Shown here: positions 25,407-33,342 of the stretch, piece by piece
Position numbering within the stretch: position 1 is the first letter of the stretch
How the letters are laid out: each line of letters begins with the position of its first letter
Assembly: GCF_014171475.1 (NCBI RefSeq)
Contig: NZ_CP048817.1
Coordinates: 4,866,501 to 4,930,500, forward strand
Reading direction: 5' to 3'
DNA length: 64,000 nt
Origin: Sphingomonas sp. So64.6b
GTDB taxonomy: Bacteria > Pseudomonadota > Alphaproteobacteria > Sphingomonadales > Sphingomonadaceae
Translations under genes and position numbers: made by a program
The notes under the pieces: model-generated
The model's input: only the letters and a program-made list of their open reading frames with translations
Databases searched by the model: none
What the model was told of the DNA's origin: nothing

Positions 25407-28400
25407 CGTGATACCTCCACGATGATAGGACGACCGGTCACCGGGACGAGCAGCACGCCATTGCTGAAACGGGCCGGCTTGCCATCGATCGTCGCGCGGC
25501 CCGGCCTGGTCTTCCACGGCCAGGGCAGGATGAATCCCCCCTTTGGCTTGGCGGAGCCGCCGATCTTGACCGACAGTTTCGCGGGCGTCGCGCGCATCGT
25601 CAGGTCGAGGCTGCCATGCGGCGTGCGCAAGCCCCTGATCGATGATCCCAGCCCGTCGAGATAGGCGTCCGACAGCCCCGCGCCGAGGACCAGCGCGCCG
25701 TCATCGGCACGCTCATAGGCGAACATGTCGAGCGCTGCTCGGATGAAATCCGACGAGATCCAGGCATGCGGCATATCGCCGATAAAGCGTATCTCACGCG
25801 GCGCTTTGCCGACGACCTCGGCCCATCCATTCCACGCCGCCGGGCGCCGGTCGGCAAAGAAGAAATCGAGCATCGGATCGACCCGTTCGCGCTTGCCCAG
25901 CCGGATCATCGCCGACACGTTGCGTAGCTCGTACGGTGTATAATCCTTCCACGCCTTCTTGCCGTCGCGACGTAGGATGAAGTCGCGCCAGTAACGATCG
26001 AACGTGCCCGCCAGCAGTGCCGGATCGAGCCGTGATTGTTCGCCCGCCGGGTCGAGCCCCATCGTCGTCGAGGTCGCATCGAAATCGCCAAGACTCGTCG
26101 CGCCGGGTATAAAACCGATCTTCCAGTGCGCTGCCGCCGCGCCGATCGCGGCGTGCACATCGCTCTGGAACTGATCGCGATGCTGCACGATTGCTGCGGC
26201 CTCTGGCTTGCCCAGCACCTGCGCCGCATAGGCCGCATCCTTGTACCCACGAAGCGCCCAGAAATCGTCCCACAGGCTGTATTGCGCCTTGGCCGAATAA
26301 CCCTCGTGGCTGATCGACGGCGGCATCAGGCCGTACAGCCATTTGTCGGTGCCGGGCGTCCGCGTCTCGGCGCGCAGGCTTTCCATATAGCGCTCGGCAC
26401 CGAGGATTGCGGGCCAGTATTTTGAGAGGGCCGCGCGGTCGCCGGTGTAGCGATAGAGCTCGGTCGCGAGGAAGATATATTCGCCGTGACTATCATTCTC
26501 CGGCACCGGATCGGCGCCCTTGAAATCGACGCAGCACGGCACTTTGCCATTGGGGAGGATGTACGGCGTGTACCAGTCGGCATATGTCGCGACGATCTCC
26601 GGCTGGCCGAGGCGCAGCAAACCTTCGGAGATCATCGCTCCGTCGCGGATCCACGACCGCGCATAGCTGCGCGTGCCCGGGCGCAGCATCGGCCCGTCGC
26701 GGCTCATGAGGATATGCGCGAGGCCGGTCCGAACCGTGTCGGCCAGCACCTGTTTCGCGGGCGGCACGGTGATCACGACCCGGTCGAGCCGCTCGCGCCA
26801 ATAAGCGCGCGTGGCGTTCTCGGCCGCGTCGAACGCCGCAGCATCGGCGACCGGTGAGAACGGTTTGCCCGGTGTCGAAGCGGTGAGATAGAAGGTCCGC
26901 GCCTCACCCGGCGCGAGCGCGACGTCATAGCTCAGCGCCGCAGAGGCAAGGCCCGTCTCGTCCTCAACCGCTTCCCCGGCGAAGGCCGGGGCCCAGTCGC
27001 GAGGGCGGCGTAACTGGGCCCCGGCCTTCGCCGGGGAAGGGTCAGGGGGGAGCGCGCCGCCAGCATCAAAGCGCGCGATTTTCACATCGGTTGGTGATGA
27101 CAGTGCTTGCACGATCGTCAACGTCGCTCCGACGTCAGGCGCACCACGGACTGCCAGTTCCCCGTCGCGCCACGATAGCCGGGAAATCTCGCTCACCCCG
27201 CCGCGCTGGCTGAGGAATTGCGCGGGCGGATTGACCTGGAACGGGCGCACCGCCAGCACCAGCCTCGCCTTGACCGACGCGGTGCTTTTGTTGCGCAGTA
27301 TATAGTGCAACATCATTCGCCCGTCGCGCGCCGCCGGATCGGAAAACGCGCGCGTCTCGAGCGTCCAGCCCGGGCTGTCCCATGTCACCGACGGGATCGG
27401 TAAGTAACCGTCCGCCAGGCTCGGTATCGCCTTGACATCGGCCCAGCCGAAACGCTTGCCGCCGATCTCGACGAACGGCTCGATCGAGAAGCTGCCCTTG
27501 CCGATCTCGACCGCGCCATCCTCACCGATCAGGCCCGACGCCGCGCCGCCATCGGTACCGATCAGCGTCCAGTAACTCTGTTCGCCCGAAAACCCGCGCG
27601 GGTAGTTGCCGCGCGGTGCATCCCTGGCGAGGGAAGCGATAAAGGCATTGGGCGTCGCCGCCCAGTCGAGCGGTTTCACATCGATCTCGGCGAGCCGTGC
27701 CACGCCGCCGGGCACGATGCGCAGATAGCGCGCCTCACTCTCCGGCAGCGCGATCGGATCGTCGCCGCCATCGCTCGCCACGACCGAGCGGCGCAAGTCC
27801 CAGCTGCTGCCGTCGATCGATGTCTCGACGCGATAATCGGGCGGCGGACTAGCCCAGCGCAGCACCACCCCGCCGAATTCCTTCGCCCCACCGAAATCAA
27901 TCGTCAGCGGCGCCTTGCCTGACCATATACTCGCAAGCTTGCCGTCCATCGCCAGCGTGGCATCGCCATCCGCGGCGCCCGGTTTTGGCGCGGGAAGAGC
28001 GGCGGCGATCGCAGGCAATGCGGTCAGTTCGAGCTGGTCGATATCCAGACTGCCCTTGCCGCCATCCTTGCCGCGGCTGACCACGAATTCGATCGACGCC
28101 GCCTGGCGCAGCACCTTGTCATTTGTCGGGCCCCAGGCGAATCCGACGTCGCGCTTGCGGAAAACCAGCTTCTGCCAGCCCGGCTTCAGCCTGATATCGG
28201 GCCGCGATACCCACCACACATTCTCGCCGCTCGCATCGACCAGCTTGAATTCGAGATTGTTGACGCCCCCGCTCCAGCGCACCCATAGGCTGATCGCGTA
28301 ATTGTCCGGCAGCGTGACCGGTAGCGGCCGCCGGACATAGGCATAGCCCGACACATGCGCAAAGTCCCAGTCGAGCCGCAGCGCCTTGCCATCATGGCCG

Positions 28401-28633
28401 GGGACGGTCGATGCGGTGGCGGAAACCCCGTCAGACGCCTTGGCTTGCCAGGAGCCGACCAGGTCCATTGTATCGAGAGCCACCCCATCCCGTTCGCCCT
28501 GAGCTTGTCGAAGGGCCGTTCTTCCTTCTTGCCCGGCGTGCGAGGAGAGCCGCGCTTCGACAGGCTCAGCGCGAACGGGGGTGAGGGGCGCATTGCATGC
28601 AACGAGCGCGGTCAAGGCAACGCACACCCTCAT
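25403..28633 (-). CDS. Large lipoprotein: discoidin domain plus (alpha/alpha)6 glycosidase-like domain
   Basis: 1076 residues. MRVCVALTALVAC ends in a lipobox with Cys13, so it is probably a lipoprotein. An N-terminal carbohydrate-binding jelly roll (about 55-210) is followed by an F5/8 type C (discoidin) domain (about 225-320), then a beta-sandwich linker and, from about 640, a six-hairpin-like catalytic region with SYARSWIRDGAMISEGLLRLG and PYILPNGKVPCCVDFKG. These features recall GH15/GH63/GH78-like enzymes, but I cannot assign a family. Residues about 18-49 and 532-555 are translations of two genome repeats. It sits between the ABC permeases and GH1 with ATGA overlaps at both ends. Confidence 0.75.
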   Translation of the reverse strand: MRVCVALTALVACNAPLTPVRAEPVEARLSSHAGQEGRTALRQAQGERDGVALDTMDLVGSWQAKASDGVSATASTVPGHDGKALRLDWDFAHVSGYAYVRRPLPVTLPDNYAISLWVRWSGGVNNLEFKLVDASGENVWWVSRPDIRLKPGWQKLVFRKRDVGFAWGPTNDKVLRQAASIEFVVSRGKDGGKGSLDIDQLELTALPAIAAALPAPKPGAADGDATLAMDGKLASIWSGKAPLTIDFGGAKEFGGVVLRWASPPPDYRVETSIDGSSWDLRRSVVASDGGDDPIALPESEARYLRIVPGGVARLAEIDVKPLDWAATPNAFIASLARDAPRGNYPRGFSGEQSYWTLIGTDGGAASGLIGEDGAVEIGKGSFSIEPFVEIGGKRFGWADVKAIPSLADGYLPIPSVTWDSPGWTLETRAFSDPAARDGRMMLHYILRNKSTASVKARLVLAVRPFQVNPPAQFLSQRGGVSEISRLSWRDGELAVRGAPDVGATLTIVQALSSPTDVKIARFDAGGALPPDPSPAKAGAQLRRPRDWAPAFAGEAVEDETGLASAALSYDVALAPGEARTFYLTASTPGKPFSPVADAAAFDAAENATRAYWRERLDRVVITVPPAKQVLADTVRTGLAHILMSRDGPMLRPGTRSYARSWIRDGAMISEGLLRLGQPEIVATYADWYTPYILPNGKVPCCVDFKGADPVPENDSHGEYIFLATELYRYTGDRAALSKYWPAILGAERYMESLRAETRTPGTDKWLYGLMPPSISHEGYSAKAQYSLWDDFWALRGYKDAAYAAQVLGKPEAAAIVQHRDQFQSDVHAAIGAAAAHWKIGFIPGATSLGDFDATSTTMGLDPAGEQSRLDPALLAGTFDRYWRDFILRRDGKKAWKDYTPYELRNVSAMIRLGKRERVDPMLDFFFADRRPAAWNGWAEVVGKAPREIRFIGDMPHAWISSDFIRAALDMFAYERADDGALVLGAGLSDAYLDGLGSSIRGLRTPHGSLDLTMRATPAKLSVKIGGSAKPKGGFILPWPWKTRPGRATIDGKPARFSNGVLLVPVTGRPIIVEVSR
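26971..27040. repeat. In-frame inverted repeat (CCCCGGCGAAGGCCGGGG type)
   Basis: CTTCCCCGGCGAAGGCCGGG and its reverse complement face each other across about 30 bp containing a second smaller pair (CCCAGTCGC / AACTGGG). This is a second class of repeat common in sphingomonads. It lies wholly inside the 1076-residue gene and keeps the frame open, giving PSPAKAGAQ...DWAPAFAGE. Confidence 0.8.
28491..28579. repeat. Sphingomonad palindromic repeat inside the signal-peptide junction
   Basis: Arms CGTTCGCCCTGAGCTTGTCG and CGACAGGCTCAGCGCGAACG. It lies directly behind the lipobox of the large glycosidase-like gene and is translated in frame as PVRAEPVEAR...TALRQAQGER. Confidence 0.85.
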
Positions 28634-29445
28634 CCCTTGACGCTCCCGGCGAGCAGTCCGGAGATGTAATAACGCTGCAGCACCACGAACAGGATCAGCA
28701 CCGGCAGCAAAGTCACCACGCTGCCCGCCATCATCAGTTCGAAATCCTGCACATGTTCGCGGCTGAGATTGGCCAGTGCGACCGGCAGCGTCGCCTTGTC
28801 GCCGTCATTGAGGATGATCAGCGGCCACAGGAAATCGCTCCAGCTCCCGAGGAAACTGAAGGTCGCCAGCGTCACCAGAATCGGCCCGAGCGAAGGCAGC
28901 ACGATGACGCGGAAGATGCGGAACTCGCTCGCCCCGTCGATCCGCGCCGCCTCGAGCATCTCGTCGGGAATGGCCAGCGCATATTGCCGCACCAGAAAGA
29001 TGCCGAACACCGTCGCGATCGACGGCACCAGCACACCGCCGAAACTGTTGACTAGCCCCAGCTCCTTGCAGATCAGGAACAGCGGGATCATCGCCACCTG
29101 CGCCGGGATGACCAAGGCGGTGAGCAGAAACCGAAAGATCCGGTCGCGCCCGCGGAAATTGAGCTTGGCGAAGGCATAACCCGCCATCACGTTGAAGGTC
29201 AGCGACAGCGCGGTGGCGAGGCACGCGAGCAGCAACGAGTTGGCGAAGTAGCGCGCCATATCGGTCGAGGCGAACAGCGTGACGTAATTGGTCGTGGTCG
29301 GATCGGCCGGGATCAGCGGCGGCGGGAAATGCGCCGCCTCGCCCGGCTGCATCACCGATACCGACAGCATCCACAGCAACGGCGCGACGGCGAACAAGCC
29401 GAGCAGCACCATCAGCGTGTTGGTAAGGAGCGCGCCTTTTCTCAC
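28630..29445 (-). CDS. Sugar ABC transporter permease (MalG/UgpE type)
   Basis: 271 residues from a GTG at 29445 that overlaps the upstream permease stop (GTGA). Six hydrophobic segments and the cytoplasmic EAA loop EMLEAARIDGASEFRIFRVIVLPSLGP, which docks the ATPase, identify a carbohydrate-type permease. The open frame extends upstream to 29550 but that part overlaps the partner. The stop overlaps the ATG of the large lipoprotein gene by 4 nt. Partner of the permease at 29442-30320, the binding protein at 30445 and the ATPase at 37509. Confidence 0.92.
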   Translation of the reverse strand: MRKGALLTNTLMVLLGLFAVAPLLWMLSVSVMQPGEAAHFPPPLIPADPTTTNYVTLFASTDMARYFANSLLLACLATALSLTFNVMAGYAFAKLNFRGRDRIFRFLLTALVIPAQVAMIPLFLICKELGLVNSFGGVLVPSIATVFGIFLVRQYALAIPDEMLEAARIDGASEFRIFRVIVLPSLGPILVTLATFSFLGSWSDFLWPLIILNDGDKATLPVALANLSREHVQDFELMMAGSVVTLLPVLILFVVLQRYYISGLLAGSVKG

Positions 29446-30320
29446 TGGTCGCTCCAGCGCTGCGACAGTTTTAGCTGAACCAAAGTGATCGCGAACAGGA
29501 TGACGAACAGGACGAACGCGACCGACGTCGCGAAGCCCAGATTCCACCATTTGAAACCCTGTTCAAACATGAAATACAGGACGGATACAGTGCTCTCGAC
29601 CGGTCCGCCCTGTGTCATGACATAAGGTTCGGCGAACAGTTGGAAATAACCCGCCATGGTCAGGATCGACACGACCAGCATGACCGGCGCGAGCGCGGGC
29701 AGGGTGACGTGGCGGAACTGCGCCCAGCGTCCGGCGCCGTCGATCTTGGCGGCTTCGTACAGCTCCTCCGGGATGGTCTGTAGCCCGGCGAGCAGGATGA
29801 TCATGTTGTAACCGAAATTCTTCCACACCGCGAAAATGACGATTGCCGGCATCGCCCAGTTTGGATCGCCGAGCCAATCGACCGGATCGATCCCCAACCC
29901 GCCAAGCCCCCAGTTGATCAGGCCATATTTGGTGTGCAGCAAATAACGCCAGATCACCGCCACCGCGACGAGCGTGGTGACGACCGGCGCGAAATAGATC
30001 GTGCGGAACAATCCCTTGAACCGCGCCAGTTTCGAATTGATCAGCAGTGCCGCGCCGAGCGACAGCGCGATCGACAACGGCACGCCGAGAATGACAAAAT
30101 AGAGCGTGTTACCGAGCGCCTTCCAGAACAAATGCGTGCGCAGCAATGTGAGGTAATTGTCGAGCCCGACGAAGCGCAGATTGCAGATGTCGGCGAGCGA
30201 ATAAATGTCGAAATCGGTGAAGCTCAGCACCAGCGCGGCGACCACCGGCAAGAAGAAGAACAGCCCGAGCGCGACCAAAGCGGGCGCGACGAAGATCCAG
30301 GCGGCGCGCTCGCGCTTCAT
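29442..30320 (-). CDS. Sugar ABC transporter permease (MalF/UgpA type)
   Basis: 292-residue inner-membrane protein with six hydrophobic segments starting WIFVAPALVALGLFFFLPV. The EAA loop reads EELYEAAKIDGAGRWAQFRHVTLPALAP. First of the two permeases; the heterodimer forms the channel of a carbohydrate importer. A repeat (30341-30427) separates it from the binding-protein gene upstream. Confidence 0.93.
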   Translation of the reverse strand: MKRERAAWIFVAPALVALGLFFFLPVVAALVLSFTDFDIYSLADICNLRFVGLDNYLTLLRTHLFWKALGNTLYFVILGVPLSIALSLGAALLINSKLARFKGLFRTIYFAPVVTTLVAVAVIWRYLLHTKYGLINWGLGGLGIDPVDWLGDPNWAMPAIVIFAVWKNFGYNMIILLAGLQTIPEELYEAAKIDGAGRWAQFRHVTLPALAPVMLVVSILTMAGYFQLFAEPYVMTQGGPVESTVSVLYFMFEQGFKWWNLGFATSVAFVLFVILFAITLVQLKLSQRWSDQ

Positions 30321-30340
30321 GGGCAGCGCACCCCCACGTC

Positions 30341-30427
30341 CGTTTGTGCTGAGCTTGTCGAAGCACCGTTCTTATTCTCAACAGAAGGAAGAAAGGACGG
30401 CCCTTCGACAGGCTCAGGGCGAACGGG
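30341..30427. repeat. Sphingomonad palindromic intergenic repeat
   Basis: Arms CGTTTGTGCTGAGCTTGTCG and CGACAGGCTCAGGGCGAACG in the 124-bp gap between the binding-protein gene and the first permease. On the transcript it would form a long hairpin that may lower permease expression relative to the binding protein. Confidence 0.85.
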
Positions 30428-30444
30428 GGCGGGTACAGCGAATC

Positions 30445-31692
30445 TCACTTTGCCGTGCCCTGATCCAACATCCAGCGCCGTTTGGCGAGGATCGCATCGG
30501 CGCGTTTATCCATCTCAACCACAGCCTGATCGACCGTCATTCGGCCATGCGCGGCGGCCTCCGCGACCAGTCGCACTTCGGTTGCGATGCGCTCCCATTC
30601 CGGTACCTTGGGCGTCGGCTTGGCGCGCAGCAATTGATCGGCAAAGGCGCGCGCATAGCGATCCTCGCGCAGCGACGGTGCGGCCCAGGCGCTGCGCCGC
30701 GGCGGCAGATCGCCGGTCAACGCATGAAACCGAATTTGCGTCGCGGGCCGCGACAGATATTCGATCAGTTTCCAGCCCGCCGCCTGTTTGGTCGACGCCT
30801 TGAACAACACGAGGCTCGAGCCGCCCGCGTTCGAACTGCCCGGACCGTCGGGCCCCGGCACCGGCGCGGTCATCCAGATGCCCTGGCGATTGGCCGGCAA
30901 GCGGCGCTTGAACTCGCCGATCTGCCACGGACCGGTGATGTAGAAGCTGAAGAAACCGCGATCGAATTCATCCCACACATTGGAGATTTCGGTGTTGGTC
31001 GCGATCGGTGCGAGCTTGTCGTGAAAGGTTTCGAGATAGAAAGCGAGCGCCGCCTTGAATCCGGCCCCACGGAAATTGCCATAGCGCCCGCCATCGCGCA
31101 GCATTTCCTGGGGCTGGTTGAGCCCGAGCGTGGTCAGCGGTTCATATTCGTTGAGTGGGAGGAGGGCGGCGTATTTCCGTGGGCCGACCAGCTTCTTGAT
31201 CGCGCGCATTTGCGCGCGCCACTCGGTCCAGTCGCGCGGCGGATGGTCGTACCCCGCCTGTTGCAGCAGGTCGCGGCGATAAAAGAGCAACCGCGTATCG
31301 ACATACCAGGGCACACCGTACAGCGCGCCGGCGACGACATTCGAATCCCACACGCCCGGGAAATAATCCGTGCGATCGATCGCCGGTGTCGCCGCGACCT
31401 GCGCATCGAGCGGCGCGAGCGCGCCCAATGCGACGAACTCCGGCACCCAGCTATTGCCGAGCTGCGCCATGTCGGGCAGCGCGTCGCCGGCAAAGGCGGT
31501 GAGCAATTTCTCGTGCGCGGCGGTGAAGGGCAATTGCTGCACCCGCACCTCGATGCCCGGATTCTCCTTTTCGAATGCCGGGATCAGCTGGCCGATGACT
31601 TCCCCTTCGCGGCCCATTGCCCACAGGTTGAGCGTGGTTTTTGTGGAGGGCGGCGAACAGCTTGCGAGCAGGAGCGCAATCACGCCTGCCAA
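30445..31692 (-). CDS. Sugar ABC transporter substrate-binding lipoprotein
   Basis: Family 1 extracellular solute-binding protein, about 415 residues. The lipobox LLLASC with a short hydrophobic lead begins at a TTG (31692); GTG 31683 is the only other near start. LNLWAMGREGEVIGQLIPAFEKENPGIEVRVQQLPFTAAHEKLLTAFAGDALPDMAQLGNSWVPEF is diagnostic, and DRGFFSFYITGPWQIGEF is the ligand-side loop. The frame stays open upstream through a repeat (31701-31826), which has evidently replaced the original ribosome site. Anchored in the inner membrane, it delivers the sugar to the two permeases. Confidence 0.88.
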   Translation of the reverse strand: MAGVIALLLASCSPPSTKTTLNLWAMGREGEVIGQLIPAFEKENPGIEVRVQQLPFTAAHEKLLTAFAGDALPDMAQLGNSWVPEFVALGALAPLDAQVAATPAIDRTDYFPGVWDSNVVAGALYGVPWYVDTRLLFYRRDLLQQAGYDHPPRDWTEWRAQMRAIKKLVGPRKYAALLPLNEYEPLTTLGLNQPQEMLRDGGRYGNFRGAGFKAALAFYLETFHDKLAPIATNTEISNVWDEFDRGFFSFYITGPWQIGEFKRRLPANRQGIWMTAPVPGPDGPGSSNAGGSSLVLFKASTKQAAGWKLIEYLSRPATQIRFHALTGDLPPRRSAWAAPSLREDRYARAFADQLLRAKPTPKVPEWERIATEVRLVAEAAAHGRMTVDQAVVEMDKRADAILAKRRWMLDQGTAK

Positions 31693-31700
31693 AAACCCGC

Positions 31701-31826
31701 CGTTCGTGCTGAGCTTGTCGAAGCCTGTCCTGAGCGACTGCCGCAGGCAGGCAGTCGAAGGGGACCGTTTTTTCTTCTCGACGTCGGAGAAGAAGAACGG
31801 TGCTTCGACAAGCTCAGCACGAACGG
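31701..31826. repeat. Sphingomonad palindromic repeat at the binding-protein start
   Basis: Arms CGTTCGTGCTGAGCTTGTCG and CGACAAGCTCAGCACGAACG with an internal CTGCCGCAGGCAGGCAG hairpin and a TTTTTTCTTCTC/GAGAAGAAGAA pair. It abuts the first codons of the binding protein and fills the gap to the GH144-like gene. Confidence 0.85.
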
Positions 31827-31844
31827 AAGGGGCGGGCGTCAAAC

Positions 31845-33257
31845 TCAACCCAGCCACCCGCCCTTGAAACCGGCCAGCTTCAACCCCCGTCGGATATGCG
31901 GGTTCTTGCGCATCGTCGCCCAAATCAGGCCGGTGCGCCAATTCTCGATCCCCAGCACGATCGGCCCCTGATCGATCCCCAGATAATCCGGCCCGACCCA
32001 GCCGGCCCCAGGCGTGATCTTGCCATGGTCGAGCCGTGCCTTGGGATCGGTCAGCGTCGGATTGAATGAATCGATAAAGCCGTATTTGCCGTAAATCGCC
32101 CTGCCATAGTGCCGGTGCAGCGCCTCGATCGCCGGCACCGCGATCTCCGGCGCGAAGGCGATCGAGGTCGCGGCGGCGGTCGGTGCGATCGTGCCGTCGT
32201 CACGGTCGCCCGGCCCGCGCGCGGAATAACTGAAGAACTGGCGCTGCTTGCCGTCGATCGTCGTCCGGAAATCCGCCGGCCCGTCGCACGCGGTCAGGCC
32301 CCAGATATCGCCGCCATAGCCCTTGAACTCGCCCGGATTGGCCGCCGCATAGGCCTTGTGCGCATAGGTCGCGCGGCGCGTATTCTCGAAATAATCGATG
32401 CCCTTGGCGGTCATATAGCGATCCGCGATGCCACGGAAATCGACCCATAAATGACTATATTGATGCACGAACAGCGGCGGATAATGGAGATAGGGCTTGC
32501 CGCCCCATTTGTCGGTCCATTGCGGTTCGAAGCGCGAGGTCCACGCATCCCAGGTCTCCGGCTCGACCGCATGAGTGGGGGATGCGAGCGCAAGCAGATA
32601 AGTCAGCAGGCCTTCGTTATAAATGTCCCAGTCGCTCGGGATAAAGCCGTTCTCCGGCCGCCAACCCATGCAGATCAATGGCGCGCGGGGGCGGATCCAG
32701 GTCCAGTCGGCGCGGCCGTAAAGCTCGTCGGCCAGCGCGCGGATCCGCCGTTCATCGGGATGGTCGCCATCGAACCAGCTCTGCGCGAACAGCATCCCGC
32801 CGAACAACAGGGTGGTGTCGACCGTCGACAGTTCGGTGTCGCGAAAACGATGCCCGGTATCGCGCTCGAGGAAATGGTAGAAGAAGCCCTTATACCCGCC
32901 CATGCCGGTCGCGGCAGGCCCCTGCGGCAGCGCCGCGAAATATTCCAATGTAGTCAGCGTCCGCGCGCGTGCTTCGGTCCGTGTGATCCAGCCATTGACC
33001 ACACCGACCGGATAAGCGGTCAGCGCGAAACCCACCGCGGCAATGCTGGAGAAGGATTGGGTCGGCCAGCGATCATGCGCGAGCCCGGTTTTGGGATCCG
33101 TCGTGTCCCAGAAGAAGCGAAAGGTCCGTTCCTGCAGATCGCCGATCAGCGCCGGCTCGCGCGGCCCCTTGGCAATCCCCACACCCGGTGCACAACCCGC
33201 ACCGAACGCAACCACCGCCAACGCCGATCCGTGCAGAAGCTCGCGGCGCGTGGTCAT
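31845..33257 (-). CDS. GH144/glycoamylase-like exported glucanase
   Basis: 470 residues. MTTRRELLHGSALAVVAFGAGC combines a twin-arginine-like start with a lipobox, so it is exported and probably lipid-anchored. DLQERTFRFFWDTTDPKTGLAHDRWP and the later GWRPENGFIPSDWDIYNEGLLTYLLALASPTH, SHLWVDFRGIADRYMTAKGIDYFENTRRAT and GYGGDIWGLTACDGPADF match the glycoamylase-like (PF10091) family, which includes GH144 endo-beta-1,2-glucanases. It would cut polysaccharide after entry through the TonB receptor and feed the ABC importer. Substrate within the family is inferred, not shown. Confidence 0.85.
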   Translation of the reverse strand: MTTRRELLHGSALAVVAFGAGCAPGVGIAKGPREPALIGDLQERTFRFFWDTTDPKTGLAHDRWPTQSFSSIAAVGFALTAYPVGVVNGWITRTEARARTLTTLEYFAALPQGPAATGMGGYKGFFYHFLERDTGHRFRDTELSTVDTTLLFGGMLFAQSWFDGDHPDERRIRALADELYGRADWTWIRPRAPLICMGWRPENGFIPSDWDIYNEGLLTYLLALASPTHAVEPETWDAWTSRFEPQWTDKWGGKPYLHYPPLFVHQYSHLWVDFRGIADRYMTAKGIDYFENTRRATYAHKAYAAANPGEFKGYGGDIWGLTACDGPADFRTTIDGKQRQFFSYSARGPGDRDDGTIAPTAAATSIAFAPEIAVPAIEALHRHYGRAIYGKYGFIDSFNPTLTDPKARLDHGKITPGAGWVGPDYLGIDQGPIVLGIENWRTGLIWATMRKNPHIRRGLKLAGFKGGWLG

Positions 33258-33283
33258 GGGAAACTCCGTTATTACGCGAAACT

Positions 33284-33329
33284 AAAAAATCCCGGCGGCG
33301 CCCGACAAGGGGATTGGGGGACGCCGCCG
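33284..33329 (-). terminator. Rho-independent terminator behind the TonB receptor gene
   Basis: On the minus strand GGCGGCG ... CGCCGCC (33328-33294) is followed by GGGATTTTTTAG. It starts 15 nt after the receptor stop and precedes the GH144-like gene, so lacI-receptor and the enzyme/transporter genes are separated by at least a partial stop. Confidence 0.65.
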
Positions 33330-33342
33330 GTAGGGGGGGAGG

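Noticed and set aside
30205..31971. 588-codon plus-strand frame opposite the ABC transporter genes
   Set aside because: Shadow frame passing through two palindromic repeats; no recognisable domain and the opposite strand is certain.
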